Assembly: GCF_016860525.1 (NCBI RefSeq)
Contig: NZ_BNEA01000015.1
Coordinates: 4,390,001 to 4,454,000 of the forward strand
Direction of reading: 5' to 3'
Origin: Streptomyces rubradiris
GTDB taxonomy: Bacteria; Actinomycetota; Actinomycetes; Streptomycetales; Streptomycetaceae
Length of the DNA: 64,000 nucleotides
Shown: in pieces, positions 47,589 to 56,893 of the stretch
How positions within the stretch are numbered: the first letter of the stretch is position 1
Layout of the letters: the number at the start of each line of letters is the position of its first letter
The notes under the pieces: model-generated
Told to the model about the DNA's origin: nothing
Database searches by the model: none
What the model saw: the letters and a program-made list of their open reading frames with translations, nothing else
Translations under genes and position numbers: made by a program

Positions 47589-48557
47589 CTAGCTGGTGCC
47601 GCCCGACCGCAGCGCGGCCAGGTCGGACTTGACGGTGTTGACCGGGATGGCGAAGCCGAGGCCGATGCTGCCCGCCGCCGAGGACGACGCCTGCGAACCG
47701 GACGAGTACATCGCGGAGTTGATGCCGATGACCCGGCCGTTGGCGTCGAACAGCGCGCCGCCGGAGTTGCCGGGGTTCAGGGACGCGTCGGTCTGTATCG
47801 CCTTGTAGGTGGTGGTGGACGAGCCGGTGTCGCCGTTGAACTCGCGGCCGCCGAACCGGAACGGCCAGTCGCCGTCCGGGTCCTGGCCCTGGTTGTCGTC
47901 GGTGGAGACGGTGACGTCCCGGTTCAGGGCGGAGACGATGCCGCTGGTCACCGTGCCGGTCAGGCCCTCGGGGGAGCCGATGGCCACGACCGGGTCGCCG
48001 ACCCGCACGGCGTCGGAGTCGCCGAGTGCCGCCGCCTTCAGTCCCTTGGCACCCCGCAGCTTGATCAGTGCGAGGTCCTTGGAGCTGTCGGTGCCCAGCA
48101 CCTCGGCGGTGTAGCGCTTGCCGTCGCTGGTGCGCACCGTCACCGAGGAGGCGCCGGAGACGACGTGGTTGTTGGTGACGATCTCGCCGTCCGAGCTGAT
48201 GATCACGCCGGAGCCGGTGGAGGAGCCGCCCGCGAGGGTCGCGTTGATCTCGACCACGCTCGGGCTGACCGCGGCGGCGATCGCGGCGACGTCACCCCGC
48301 TGGCTGGTCGGTACCGCGGGGGCGCCGACGGCGGTGGTGGCGTCCTTGCCGGTCAGCTCCTGCACGGTGTAGGCCGTGCCGCCGCCGACCGCCGCCGCCA
48401 CGATCGCGACGGCCGCGAGCAGGGCCACCGGTCCGCGCCTGCGCTTCTTCCCCGGCTCCGGCGGCTGCCCCGGCTGGTACGGCGGCGGGGGCGGCCACTC
48501 GGCGTGCGCGGGGGAGGAAGGGTACGGCTGCTCGTAAGTGCCCTGGCTCTCGGTCAT
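47589..48557 (-). CDS. Membrane-anchored HtrA-like serine protease without PDZ domain
   Basis: A 322-residue trypsin-like protease. A Pro/Tyr-rich cytoplasmic segment (1-38) and one membrane helix (about 42-64) precede the protease domain with triad H131 (TNNHVVSG), D161 (KDLALI) and S265 (GNSGGAL). The chain stops right after the protease fold, so the PDZ domains usual for HtrA/PepD are absent. An alternative ATG at 48581 adds eight residues. It probably works with the adjacent MprAB-like system in envelope stress. Confidence 0.92.
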   Translation of the reverse strand: MTESQGTYEQPYPSSPAHAEWPPPPPYQPGQPPEPGKKRRRGPVALLAAVAIVAAAVGGGTAYTVQELTGKDATTAVGAPAVPTSQRGDVAAIAAAVSPSVVEINATLAGGSSTGSGVIISSDGEIVTNNHVVSGASSVTVRTSDGKRYTAEVLGTDSSKDLALIKLRGAKGLKAAALGDSDAVRVGDPVVAIGSPEGLTGTVTSGIVSALNRDVTVSTDDNQGQDPDGDWPFRFGGREFNGDTGSSTTTYKAIQTDASLNPGNSGGALFDANGRVIGINSAMYSSGSQASSSAAGSIGLGFAIPVNTVKSDLAALRSGGTS

Positions 48558-48666
48558 GACAAAAGAGTCCCCCGTGACCATGAGAGCTTCCTGAGTGCAC
48601 GCTGAGAAGCCCGGCAGAACCGTGTTTGCCCGATATAAAGACGGGGACCGGCGCGGCGGTGGGGCG

Positions 48667-49689
48667 CTACACGCACCCGCAGCTCGTCCGGACCACCAGC
48701 CGCGACGGGAACGTCTTCAGCCGCTCCCGGCGTGATCCCGCCACCCGCAGCCCGTCGTCCAGCACCAGGTCGACCGCCGCCCGGGCCATCGCCGACCGGT
48801 CGGAGGCCACGGTGGTCAGCGGCGGGTCGGCGAGCGCGGCCTCCTTGATGTCGTCGAACCCGGCCACCCCCAGCTCCCCGGGCACGTCGATGCGCAGCTC
48901 GCGCGCGGCCCGCAGCAGGCCGATCGCCTGGTCGTCGGTGGAGCAGAAGATCGCCGGGGGGCGCCGGGGCCCGGACAGGATGTCCAGGGCGACGCGATAG
49001 GCGTCGTAGCGGTTGTACGGCGCCTCGAACAGCCGGCCCTCGACGGGCAGCCCGGCCTCCGCCATGGCCCGCTTCCAGCCCTCGACGTGGTCGGAGACCG
49101 GGTCGCCTACGGCCGGGGTCTCGGCCGTGCCACCCATGCAGGCCACGTACTCGTAGCCGTGCTCCAGCAGGTGGCGGACCGCGAGCTGGGCGCCGCCGAG
49201 GTCGTCCGTCACCACGGCCACGTCGTCGATGGCCTCCGGCCGCTCGTGCAGCAGCACCACCCGGGCGTCCCAGGCGTCGATCTCGGCGGCGGCGAGGTCG
49301 TTCAGCGCGTGGGAGACGAGGATCAGGCCCGAGACCCGCATCCCGAGGAAGGCGCGCAGATAGTGCACCTCGCGCTCGCCGATGTAGTCGGTGTTGCCGA
49401 CCAGCACCATCTTCCCGCGCTCGGACGCCGCCTGTTCCACCGCGTGCGCCATCTCGCCGAAGAACGGCTGACGGGCGTCCGGGATGATCAGCCCTATGAG
49501 GTCGGTGCGCCGGGACGCCATGGCCTGCGCCACCCGGTCGGGCCGGTACCCCAGTTCCTTGATCGCGGCGAGGACGCGCTCGCGCGTGGCCGGGGCGACC
49601 GGCCGGGGTCCGTTGTTGATGACATAACTGACGACGGCGGTGGAGGTCCCAGCCAGCCGTGCCACGTCATCCCGAGTCACCTTGGCCAC
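48667..49689 (-). CDS. LacI-family transcriptional regulator
   Basis: A 340-residue regulator. The LacI helix-turn-helix (about 5-50) reads [21 protein letters not shown], followed by the hinge helix and a periplasmic-binding-like effector domain (about 62-335) with FGDDIK-type [11 protein letters not shown] near 280. Effector unknown. The operon structure gives no hint; it stands alone. Confidence 0.93.
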   Translation of the reverse strand: MAKVTRDDVARLAGTSTAVVSYVINNGPRPVAPATRERVLAAIKELGYRPDRVAQAMASRRTDLIGLIIPDARQPFFGEMAHAVEQAASERGKMVLVGNTDYIGEREVHYLRAFLGMRVSGLILVSHALNDLAAAEIDAWDARVVLLHERPEAIDDVAVVTDDLGGAQLAVRHLLEHGYEYVACMGGTAETPAVGDPVSDHVEGWKRAMAEAGLPVEGRLFEAPYNRYDAYRVALDILSGPRRPPAIFCSTDDQAIGLLRAARELRIDVPGELGVAGFDDIKEAALADPPLTTVASDRSAMARAAVDLVLDDGLRVAGSRRERLKTFPSRLVVRTSCGCV

Positions 49690-49773
49690 GCGCGGAGTCT
49701 ACGCGGATGGACCCCTCCTGGGCAGGGCGTATCACCCGGCGAACCGGGCCGGACCGGGCGCTGCCGGGGGCGG

Positions 49774-50553
49774 TCAGGCGTCGGCGTGCACCTCGGCGCC
49801 GGCCGGCACGGCGGTTGCGTCCGCATCTTCCGCCTTTGCCCGGGCGGACTTGCCCTTGGCCTCGTCGGCGGAGCGGTCGGCCTTCTCGGGGGTAACGAAT
49901 CGGTAACCCACGTTGCGGACGGTGCCGATCAGCGACTCGTGCTCCGGGCCGAGCTTGGCCCGCAGCCGCCGTACGTGCACGTCGACGGTCCGGGTGCCGC
50001 CGAAGTAGTCGTAGCCCCACACCTCCTGGAGCAGCTGGGCGCGGGTGAAGACCCGGCCGGGGTGCTGCGCGAGGTATTTGAGCAGCTCGAACTCCTTGAA
50101 GGTCAGGTCCAGGACCCGGCCCTTGAGCTTGGCGGAGTAGGTGGCCTCGTCCACGGACAGGTCGCCGTTGCGGATCTCCATGGGCGAGTCGTCGTTGACG
50201 AGCTGCTGGCGGCCCATGGCGAGGCGCAGCCGGGCCTCGACCTCCGCGGGACCGGCGGTGTCGAGCAGCACGTCGTCGATGCCCCAGTCCGCGGTGACGG
50301 CGGCGAGACCGCCCTCGGTGACGACGAGGACCAGCGGACAGCCGGGGCCGGTGGAGCGCAGCAGCTGGCACAGGCTGCGCACCTGGGGCAGGTCGCGGCG
50401 GCCGTCGACGAGGATGACGTCGGCACCCGGCGTGTCGACCAGCGCCGGACCCTCCGCCGGGGCCACCCGCACGTTGTGCAGGAGCAGGCCGAGGGCGGGG
50501 AGCACTTCTGTCGACGGCTGGAGGGCGTTGGTCAGGAGCAGCAGAGAACTCAT
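49774..50553 (-). CDS. glnR: Global nitrogen regulator GlnR (atypical OmpR-type)
   Basis: A 259-residue regulator. The N-terminal domain (1-115) keeps the OmpR fold and the Asp in [12 protein letters not shown] but lacks the full phosphorylation pocket, as expected for GlnR. The C-terminal winged helix (about 128-225) includes [14 protein letters not shown] and [15 protein letters not shown]. The last 30 residues are charged and low in complexity. ATG at 50553; an upstream frame to 50631 is not supported. Gene order matches SCO4159. Confidence 0.93.
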   Translation of the reverse strand: MSSLLLLTNALQPSTEVLPALGLLLHNVRVAPAEGPALVDTPGADVILVDGRRDLPQVRSLCQLLRSTGPGCPLVLVVTEGGLAAVTADWGIDDVLLDTAGPAEVEARLRLAMGRQQLVNDDSPMEIRNGDLSVDEATYSAKLKGRVLDLTFKEFELLKYLAQHPGRVFTRAQLLQEVWGYDYFGGTRTVDVHVRRLRAKLGPEHESLIGTVRNVGYRFVTPEKADRSADEAKGKSARAKAEDADATAVPAGAEVHADA

Positions 50554-50735
50554 ATGTCTGGTTCCTCCTCGGTCCCTGCGAGGACGCTGTGCGGACGGGC
50601 ACTGCTCTGCGATCCCGAAGGCCCCGTACACCCGCGGTCACCTGAGGTTTCCCGCTTCGTATACAACGCTTCCGAAAGCACAAAAGGACCCGGGGGCTAC
50701 GCTGCCCGAGTCCTCTGCCCAGCAGAATAGCCCAC

Positions 50736-51596
50736 ATGAGCAACCGACCGGCAGGTGATGTGGCGCGTTCCGCCGTTCGTCCGGATGGCGAGACGGGCGG
50801 AGACGGCCCTATGCGGACTTTTCTGCGCACGGCCGACGGCATTCCGGTCGATTCCGTATACGATCCGGGCGCCGCCGTATACGAAGGCTTTGCCGACCCT
50901 TTGGCAGCCTCTTCTTCGTCCTCCCGTGACCTGGTGTTCGTGATCGCGCACGGCTTCACCGGGGACGTGGACCGCCCGCATGTGCGCCGGGTGGCCGGCG
51001 TGCTGCGCGCCCGCGGCGCGGTCCTCACCTTCTCCTTCCGCGGTCACGGGCGCTCCGGCGGCCGGTCCACCGTCGGCGACAAGGAGGTGCTGGACCTCGC
51101 CGCCGCCGTGGCGTGGGCCCGCCGCCTCGGGCACGCGCGCGTGGTCACCGTCGGCTTCTCCATGGGCGGCTCGGTGGTCCTGCGGCACGCGGCGCTGCAC
51201 CCCGGCACGGTCGACGCCGTGGTCTCGGTGAGCGCGCCCGCCCGCTGGTACTACCGGGGCACGGCCCCGATGCGCCGGCTGCACTGGCTGGTCACCCGCC
51301 CCGAGGGCCGCCTGGTCGGCCGCTACGGCCTGCGCACCCGCATCCACCACCGCGACTGGGACCCGGTCCCGCTCTCCCCGGTGCAGGCCGCCGGGCGGAT
51401 CGCCCCGACCCCGCTGCTCATCGTGCACGGCGACCGCGACGGCTACTTCCCGCTCGACCACCCCCGGATGCTCGCCGAGGCAGCCGGCGGCCACGGCGAG
51501 CTGTGGATCGAGGCGGGCATGGGCCACGCCGAGCACGCGGCGGACGACGCCCTGGTGGCGCGGATCGCGGACTGGGCGGTGTCCGCGGCGGGCTAG
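50736..51596 (+). CDS. Alpha/beta hydrolase
   Basis: A 286-residue hydrolase of the serine aminopeptidase/lysophospholipase type. The oxyanion segment is VIAHGFTGD (near 68-76), the nucleophile elbow is GFSMGGS (Ser near 145), Asp in HGDRDGYFP (near 232) and His in GHAEHA (near 265) complete the triad. No signal peptide, so intracellular. It diverges from glnR across 182 bp. Substrate unknown. Confidence 0.9.
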   Translation: MSNRPAGDVARSAVRPDGETGGDGPMRTFLRTADGIPVDSVYDPGAAVYEGFADPLAASSSSSRDLVFVIAHGFTGDVDRPHVRRVAGVLRARGAVLTFSFRGHGRSGGRSTVGDKEVLDLAAAVAWARRLGHARVVTVGFSMGGSVVLRHAALHPGTVDAVVSVSAPARWYYRGTAPMRRLHWLVTRPEGRLVGRYGLRTRIHHRDWDPVPLSPVQAAGRIAPTPLLIVHGDRDGYFPLDHPRMLAEAAGGHGELWIEAGMGHAEHAADDALVARIADWAVSAAG

Positions 51597-51652
51597 CCTG
51601 ACTCACACTGTCTTTGACTTTTTCTTGTTCTTGCCGTCGATTGAGGATTCAG

Positions 51653-51907
51653 ATGCCCAAGGTCACGGTGCGCTACTGGGCCGCCGCCAAGGCCGCGGCC
51701 GGGGTCGCCGAGGAGCCGTACGAGGCGGACACGCTGGCCGGCGCGCTGGCCGCCGTCCGCGAGCGCCACCCCGGCGAACTCACCCGCGTGCTCCAGCGTT
51801 GCTCCTTCCTCGTCGACGGCGACCCCGTCGGGACCCGCGCGCATGAGACGGTACGGCTGGCCGAGGGCGGCACGGTCGAGGTGCTCCCGCCGTTCGCAGG
51901 AGGGTGA
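51653..51907 (+). CDS. MoaD/ThiS-family sulfur carrier protein
   Basis: An 84-residue ubiquitin-like protein ending in the Gly-Gly needed for adenylation and thiocarboxylate formation. PFAGG closes the chain. It may serve molybdopterin synthesis or another sulfur transfer. The stop overlaps the GTG of the next gene. The ATG at 51653 is chosen because the conserved fold starts there. Confidence 0.9.
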   Translation: MPKVTVRYWAAAKAAAGVAEEPYEADTLAGALAAVRERHPGELTRVLQRCSFLVDGDPVGTRAHETVRLAEGGTVEVLPPFAGG

Positions 51908-53259
51908 GCATGACCGAGCAGCCGTACCAGGGCGGCCCCCACCAGGGCCACGATCCCTATCAGCAGCCCCAGCAGCAGTGGCCCGGACACGAGCAGCAGT
52001 ACGGCCACGACCCCGAGCTGACCCAGCAGTGGCAGGGCCAGACCTGGGAGACCCAGACGCATCCGGCGGTGCCGGCGGAGGAGACGTCGTACCTGCCGCG
52101 GCAGGAGCAGGGGTACCCGCAGGCACCGGGCCACCAGCAGCCGCATGGGAATCAGCAGGCACAGGGGTACCAGCAGCCGCCGCAGGGGTACCAGCAGCCG
52201 CCGCAGGCGTACTTCCAGGACCCTGGCTATCAGCAGCCTCAGCAGCAGCAACCGCCTCACCAGCCTCAGCAGTACGCCGACCCGTACACGGGAGCATATG
52301 AAGGGGCGCACACCGGGGCGCATACGGGTTCGTACGGCGGTTCATACGGCGGTTCGTACGGGACGTACACCCCGGCGCAGGAACCCGAACCCCCTGCTCC
52401 TCCCGCTGCCGACTCCGCGCCTCCTGCTCCTCCCGCTGCCGACTCCGCCGGCCCCTCCGACGAGCCCGCCTACGGTCCCGCCACCCTCGCCGGGAACGCC
52501 CGGATCACCGACGCCCAGCGGGCCCGTCTGGAGGGCCGGTCCCCGATCATCGAGCCCGGGATGCAGCCGGCGGCGCTCACCGCGCTGCTGGGACTGCTGC
52601 TGGCCGCGGCGGCGCCCATCGCGTCGTACGCGCTGGTGGTCCCGCTGGTGGTGCTCCAGGCGGTGACGGCCGCGGGCTGGTTCCGGCTGAACGGCATGTG
52701 GCCCGCCCGGCAGGGCATCGCGCTGGCCTTCGCGGGCGCGCTGACGGCCGACGTGGCGGTCCTGGCGGCCGGCCGCGACCACGCCCTGGTGGCCATCCTC
52801 GGCCCGCTCGGCCTGTGGGTCCTGCTCTCCCTCGTGCTCCAGCTGCGCTCGCACGCCTCGCCGGACGAGCGGATGTACGGCCTGATGGCGACGGTGGTCT
52901 CGGCGGCCCTCGCGGTGCTGGCCACCGGCTATCTGGCCGCCGGCGCCCACGAGGTGTCGGTGGGCGCGGCGGCCGTCGCGGCGGCGGTCGTGGCCCGCGC
53001 CCTGCCGCTGCCGGGCCCGGCCCGGGTCGTGGCCGCGCTGCTCGCGGCGGGGGGCGCGGGCCTCGTGGTGGGCGGCATGACCGGCTTCGGCACCAAGGGC
53101 GCCGTCCTCGGCGCGGCGGCCGGGGTGTGCGCGCTGATCGGCCACCGGGCGGCGAGCTACGACTACCCGTCCCGCTTCGTGCACTTCACCGCGGGTGTCG
53201 CCCTGCCGCTGTCGGCGGCGGCCCCGGTGGTGTGGGTGCTGGGCCGCGCGCTCGGCTAG
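51904..53259 (+). CDS. Gln-rich multi-pass membrane protein
   Basis: A 451-residue protein. The first 180 residues are low-complexity (Gln, Pro, Tyr, Gly with YQQPPQ repeats and a TGSYGGS series), and the last 240 contain eight or nine hydrophobic segments. A GTG coupled to the MoaD stop (GTGA) or the ATG two codons later may start it. No family motif is visible. Its end and stop codon are repeated in part 32 bp downstream. Confidence 0.82.
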   Translation: MSMTEQPYQGGPHQGHDPYQQPQQQWPGHEQQYGHDPELTQQWQGQTWETQTHPAVPAEETSYLPRQEQGYPQAPGHQQPHGNQQAQGYQQPPQGYQQPPQAYFQDPGYQQPQQQQPPHQPQQYADPYTGAYEGAHTGAHTGSYGGSYGGSYGTYTPAQEPEPPAPPAADSAPPAPPAADSAGPSDEPAYGPATLAGNARITDAQRARLEGRSPIIEPGMQPAALTALLGLLLAAAAPIASYALVVPLVVLQAVTAAGWFRLNGMWPARQGIALAFAGALTADVAVLAAGRDHALVAILGPLGLWVLLSLVLQLRSHASPDERMYGLMATVVSAALAVLATGYLAAGAHEVSVGAAAVAAAVVARALPLPGPARVVAALLAAGGAGLVVGGMTGFGTKGAVLGAAAGVCALIGHRAASYDYPSRFVHFTAGVALPLSAAAPVVWVLGRALG

Positions 53260-53302
53260 CCCGGTCCGCCCCGGGCCGCGCGCTCGGCCGGCCCGGTCCG
53301 CC
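53241..53302. repeat. 30-bp direct repeat at the 3' end of the membrane protein gene
   Basis: GGGCCGCGCGCTCGGC... at 53241-53270 recurs at 53273-53302 with two changes. The first copy contains the gene's TAG stop, the second reads through it. This tandem duplication sits exactly where the core gene order is broken. Confidence 0.8.
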
Positions 53303-53690
53303 GGGGCCGGGCCCTTGCCCTGGGCATATGAGCCCATGCCCTCGGCATATGGGCCCGTGTCCTGGGCATATGGGGGCGGGCTCATCGGGCCAATCAACCC
53401 GGTCACACGGGCCCCTTCCACCCCAGGCGGTGCCGACTGTGCGGACCGGCCGGCGGTCCGGGTGAATTCCCCCGGTGATCCATATCGCCGCCGTCGGTCC
53501 GCCGGCCTGCGCTTTTCCCTGATCGTCCCGGTTCGCACAGATGCTCTTGGCCGTAAATCGCGCCTTTCGATTCAGCACCCGTTGATCAGGCTCTGGGGCC
53601 TATCTAGCCTCTTCAGGAGTCTTCGCCGGGCCCAGACGCGCGTCGTCTTCGCCGAGCACGTAAATCCCCAGCCGAGCATGGGAGATCACC
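53260..53690. other. Intergenic region before the halogenase cluster
   Basis: About 430 bp without a credible gene. It contains the second copy of the 30-bp repeat and a 21-bp-phased triple repeat (below). The last 190 bp are less GC-rich than the surroundings (many T and A between 53500 and 53620) and probably contain the promoter of the cluster. No regulator gene is present on this side. Confidence 0.55.
53323..53385. repeat. Three 21-bp repeats carrying GGCATATG
   Basis: GGCATATG occurs at 53323, 53344 and 53365, exactly 21 bp apart, each followed by a (A/G)GCCC(A/G)TG-type tail in the first two copies. Two helical turns per unit suits a multi-site operator on one DNA face. Confidence 0.75.
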
Positions 53691-54446
53691 GTGAGCAGCA
53701 ATGGGCAGGAAAGCACCGTCATCAATCCCCTGGAGCAGGGCGCACTGCGCCGCATGGCGCATCACTACCACCGGTACGGCATCGTCACTGTCACCGATCT
53801 GATTCGGGAAGACGTCCGCAAAAACGTGCGGGCGGAGGCGGACCGGCTGCTGGAGAAATACGCCGAGCGGCGTGATCTCCGCCTCCAGACCACCGGATAC
53901 ACCCGCCGCTCCATGTCCGTGGTGCAGAGCGAGACGATCGCGGGCAACAGCGAACTGGTCACCTCGATCTACGCGAATCCGGAACTGCTCGGCGCGCTGG
54001 AGCGCATAGCCGGCGAGAAACTGCATCCCTGCCCCAAGGCCGACGAGGAATTCCTCATCACCCGGCAGGAACGGAGCGGGGACACGCACGGCTGGCACTG
54101 GGGTGATTTCAGCTTCGCCCTCATCTGGGTGCTCCAGGCCCCGCCCATCGACATCGGCGGCATGCTCCAGTGCGTACCGCACACGGAGTGGGACAAGTCC
54201 GATCCGCGGATCCACCAGTATCTCGTGGACAATCCGATCCACACGTACCACTTCGAGTCGGGCGACGTGTATTTCCTGCGCACCGACACCACGCTCCACC
54301 GCACGGTTCCGCTGCGCGAGGACACCACCCGCATCATCCTGAACATGACCTGGGCGGGCGACCGCGACCTGCGGCGCGAGCTGCAGGGCGACGACCGCTG
54401 GTGGGAGGACGCCGATGTTTCGGCGGCCGCCGCCCTGGACGACTGA
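53691..54446 (+). CDS. besD: BesD-family Fe(II)/2-oxoglutarate radical amino acid halogenase
   Basis: A 251-residue enzyme. The metal triad is reduced to His-x-Gly: H136-W-G138 and H203, so chloride can take the place of the usual Asp/Glu, the mark of halogenases. Further residues match those I recall as substrate-binding in BesD of S. cattleya with a shift of one: R73, H133, D139, N218, T220 and the pair W237-W238; E119/E120 also fit. These bind a free amino acid, lysine in BesD. The GTG start has GGGAGA 7 nt upstream. First gene of a besD-besC-besB order. The exact substrate (lysine, ornithine or other) is not decided by sequence. Confidence 0.85.
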   Translation: MSSNGQESTVINPLEQGALRRMAHHYHRYGIVTVTDLIREDVRKNVRAEADRLLEKYAERRDLRLQTTGYTRRSMSVVQSETIAGNSELVTSIYANPELLGALERIAGEKLHPCPKADEEFLITRQERSGDTHGWHWGDFSFALIWVLQAPPIDIGGMLQCVPHTEWDKSDPRIHQYLVDNPIHTYHFESGDVYFLRTDTTLHRTVPLREDTTRIILNMTWAGDRDLRRELQGDDRWWEDADVSAAAALDD

Positions 54447-54524
54447 CCGGCCACCGCGCCCGCGGCCCGGCAAGGGCCTGACGCAGAGCTCTTCCCCCGC
54501 TTTCCCCCGCGACGAGGGATCACC

Positions 54525-55292
54525 ATGACCGATCTGAACACCCCGGAAACCAAGCCGCTGTCGGACCACTTCGACCACGTGGAGCCGGGAATCCGCCGGC
54601 GGATCGCCGTACAGGACCCGGAGATCAAGGACTATCTGGACGGCGTGCTCGCGAAAATCGCCTCCCACCGCGGCGTCGAGCACCCGTACCTGAACGCCTA
54701 CCGCACCACGGCGCTCACCCCCGAGCAGGAGCGCCTGATGTACAGCGAGTGCTATTACTTCTTCCGCTACCTCCCGTTCTACATCACGGGAATGGCGGTC
54801 AAGACACGGGACGAGATGATCCTCCGGGAGATCATCCTGAACGTCGCCGACGAGGTCGGCAGCGATCCCACGCACTCCACGCTCTTCGCCGGCTTCCTCG
54901 CCCGGCTCGGCATCGACAAGGAGCACCTCGACGCCTACGAGCCGCTGGAGGTCACCAAGCGGCTCAACGACGGCATCCGGGTGCTGTACACCGAGTCGCC
55001 GATCCACAAGGCCCTCGGCGCGCTGTACGCCGACGAGACCATGTCGTCCATCATGGTCTCGAAGATCAACGACGGGCTGCGCAACCAGGGGTACGACGAC
55101 GACCTGCGCCACTTCTGGCAGTTGCACATCGACGTCGAGGTGGGGCACAGCAACTCCGTCTTCAACGCCATCGCGCCCTACGTCCACTCGCCCGCCACCC
55201 GCGCCGAGTTCGAGGCGGGCGCCTACGAGTTCCTCGGGCTGGTGGAGGACTACTGGGACGGCGTGCAGCGGCTCGTGGGCCTCGACGCATGA
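54525..55292 (+). CDS. besC: BesC-like heme-oxygenase-like diiron oxygenase
   Basis: A 255-residue all-helical HDO-superfamily enzyme. Candidate iron ligands follow the spacing of CADD and SznF: E110, H117, E171, H201, E205 and H208 (H-x3-E-x2-H near the end). In BesC this oxygenase cleaves 4-chlorolysine to 4-chloroallylglycine, ammonia and formaldehyde. The residue corresponding to the late Asp in other members is Glu205 here. Start ATG follows GAGGG. The stop overlaps the start of the PLP gene (ATGA). Confidence 0.82.
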   Translation: MTDLNTPETKPLSDHFDHVEPGIRRRIAVQDPEIKDYLDGVLAKIASHRGVEHPYLNAYRTTALTPEQERLMYSECYYFFRYLPFYITGMAVKTRDEMILREIILNVADEVGSDPTHSTLFAGFLARLGIDKEHLDAYEPLEVTKRLNDGIRVLYTESPIHKALGALYADETMSSIMVSKINDGLRNQGYDDDLRHFWQLHIDVEVGHSNSVFNAIAPYVHSPATRAEFEAGAYEFLGLVEDYWDGVQRLVGLDA

Positions 55293-56833
55293 GCCAAGCG
55301 GTATCCGGCACCACCGGGTCGGCCGACGGCCTGCGGCACATCGCCGCCGGCCGGCCCGTCCCCGGCTCCGTGCACTCGGTGTCCGTCTCGATCCCCGACG
55401 TGGCGTCGGTCATCGGGTACGAGTCGAACGACGCGGCCACCCTGAGCCGCATCTCCTGGGGCTACCCGCGCTTCCGCCCGCACCCGTACGTGGTGCGGGT
55501 GGCGGAGCTGGCCGCCCGGGAGGACCCGGGCGGGGAACTGCTGCTCACCCGCTCGGCGCGGGCCGCGCGGGCCGCCGCGGCCTACGCCGGCCTGCCGCCC
55601 GGCGCGGCGCGCGACCTCACCCTGGGCGGACACGCGCTGTCCGGGGTGCGGCTGCCCGCCGGGGGACCGGAGGCCGCGCGGGCGCGGGCCCACGTCATGC
55701 ACACCGGCGGCCACCTGTCCTCGCGGCAGGCGGAGGACGTGCTGTGGGACGCGGGCCTGATCGACGGCCGGCAGCCCGAGGAGACGGCGGACGCCTCGCC
55801 CGCGCGCGCCGTCGCGGAGACCCTCGCCGGGGCCTACGGCGTGCCCGGCCCGGAGTACGTGGCGCTGCGCAACAGCGGCATGAACGCGGTGGCGGCGGCG
55901 ATCGAGGCGGTCACGGAGATCCAGCGGGACGGCGGCCGGCGCCACTGGCTCCAGCTCGGCTGGATCTTCTTCGACACCATGCACCTGTTCGAGAAGCAGA
56001 TCGTGGACGCCGAGCACACCACCGTGCCCGACCCGTTCGACCTGGCGGAGGTCGCCCGGGTGGCCGCCGCGCACGCGGGCGGACTGGCCGGCATCATCGC
56101 GGAGATCCCGAGCAACCCGGGGATGGGCGTCCCCGACCTGCCGGCGCTGCGCGAGATCGCCGACCGGGCCGGCTGCGCGCTGGTCGTGGACGCCACGATC
56201 GCCACCCCGCACAACGTCGACGTGGTGCCGTACGCCGACGTGGTCTGCGAGAGCCTGACCAAGTACGCCACCGGATCGGCGGACGTGCTGGCGGGCGCGG
56301 TGGTGGTCGCTCCCGGTTCGCCGTTCGCCGCGGACCTGCTGACCGTGCTGCCGCGGTACGGCGACGAGCCCTACCGCCGGGACACGGCCCGGGTGGCCGC
56401 CCGGATCCGCGGCTACGCGGAGCGGATGGCGCGGGTGAACGCGAACGCCCTGGCCCTCGCCGAGAGCCTGCGGCGCCGTGCGGACGTGGTCCGGGACATC
56501 GGCTGGGCGCTCGACGACCGGTCGGCCGCCAACTACCGCAAGGTGGCGCGGGACTCCGGTGGCCCCGGCGGGCTGCTGCTGCTGGATCTCAAGGTCCCCC
56601 TGGAGCTGGTCTACGACCGGCTCGCGGTGGCCAAGGGGCCCAGTTTCGGCGCGGAGTTCACCATGGCGTCCCCGCAGGTCTTCATCGCGCACTACGACCT
56701 GCTCACCACCCCCGGGGGACGGGCCGCGCTGCGCGAGCGGGGGCTGCACCGGGACATGCTGCGGGTCTCCGTCGGCACCGAGCCGCCGGAGCTGATCGCG
56801 GAGACCTTCGAGCGGGCCCTGCGCCCCGAGTGA
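55289..56833 (+). CDS. besB: BesB-like PLP-dependent enzyme (Cys/Met metabolism fold)
   Basis: A 514-residue fold-type I PLP enzyme related to cystathionine gamma-synthase. The Schiff-base lysine is K325 in ESLTKYATGSADV, and the Asp contacting the cofactor lies in LVVDATIATPHN (near 305). In S. cattleya, BesB makes propargylglycine from 4-chloroallylglycine by loss of chloride. The chain is about 120 residues longer than a typical gamma-synthase, mainly at the N terminus. Translation is coupled to besC. Confidence 0.82.
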   Translation: MSQAVSGTTGSADGLRHIAAGRPVPGSVHSVSVSIPDVASVIGYESNDAATLSRISWGYPRFRPHPYVVRVAELAAREDPGGELLLTRSARAARAAAAYAGLPPGAARDLTLGGHALSGVRLPAGGPEAARARAHVMHTGGHLSSRQAEDVLWDAGLIDGRQPEETADASPARAVAETLAGAYGVPGPEYVALRNSGMNAVAAAIEAVTEIQRDGGRRHWLQLGWIFFDTMHLFEKQIVDAEHTTVPDPFDLAEVARVAAAHAGGLAGIIAEIPSNPGMGVPDLPALREIADRAGCALVVDATIATPHNVDVVPYADVVCESLTKYATGSADVLAGAVVVAPGSPFAADLLTVLPRYGDEPYRRDTARVAARIRGYAERMARVNANALALAESLRRRADVVRDIGWALDDRSAANYRKVARDSGGPGGLLLLDLKVPLELVYDRLAVAKGPSFGAEFTMASPQVFIAHYDLLTTPGGRAALRERGLHRDMLRVSVGTEPPELIAETFERALRPE

Positions 56834-56854
56834 CCGGCGCGCAGGGAAGAGAGC

Positions 56855-56889
56855 GGTGCGGGTCCCCGGCCGTCCCGGGGACCCGCACC
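56855..56889. terminator. Bidirectional terminator between the PLP and ATP-grasp genes
   Basis: A perfect 15-bp inverted repeat (GGTGCGGGTCCCCGG and complement) with a 5-nt loop lies between the convergent genes. Confidence 0.85.
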
Positions 56890-56893
56890 GCCG

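Noticed and set aside
53323..53385. GGCATATG repeats as a CRISPR or iteron origin
   Set aside because: There are only three short units, with no replication gene or spacers nearby; a regulatory role is simpler.
53195..53690. Upstream extension of the halogenase frame and a 226-residue frame in the same area
   Set aside because: The halogenase frame begins correctly at the GTG with GGGAGA in front; the upstream translation is low-complexity and crosses the repeat array.
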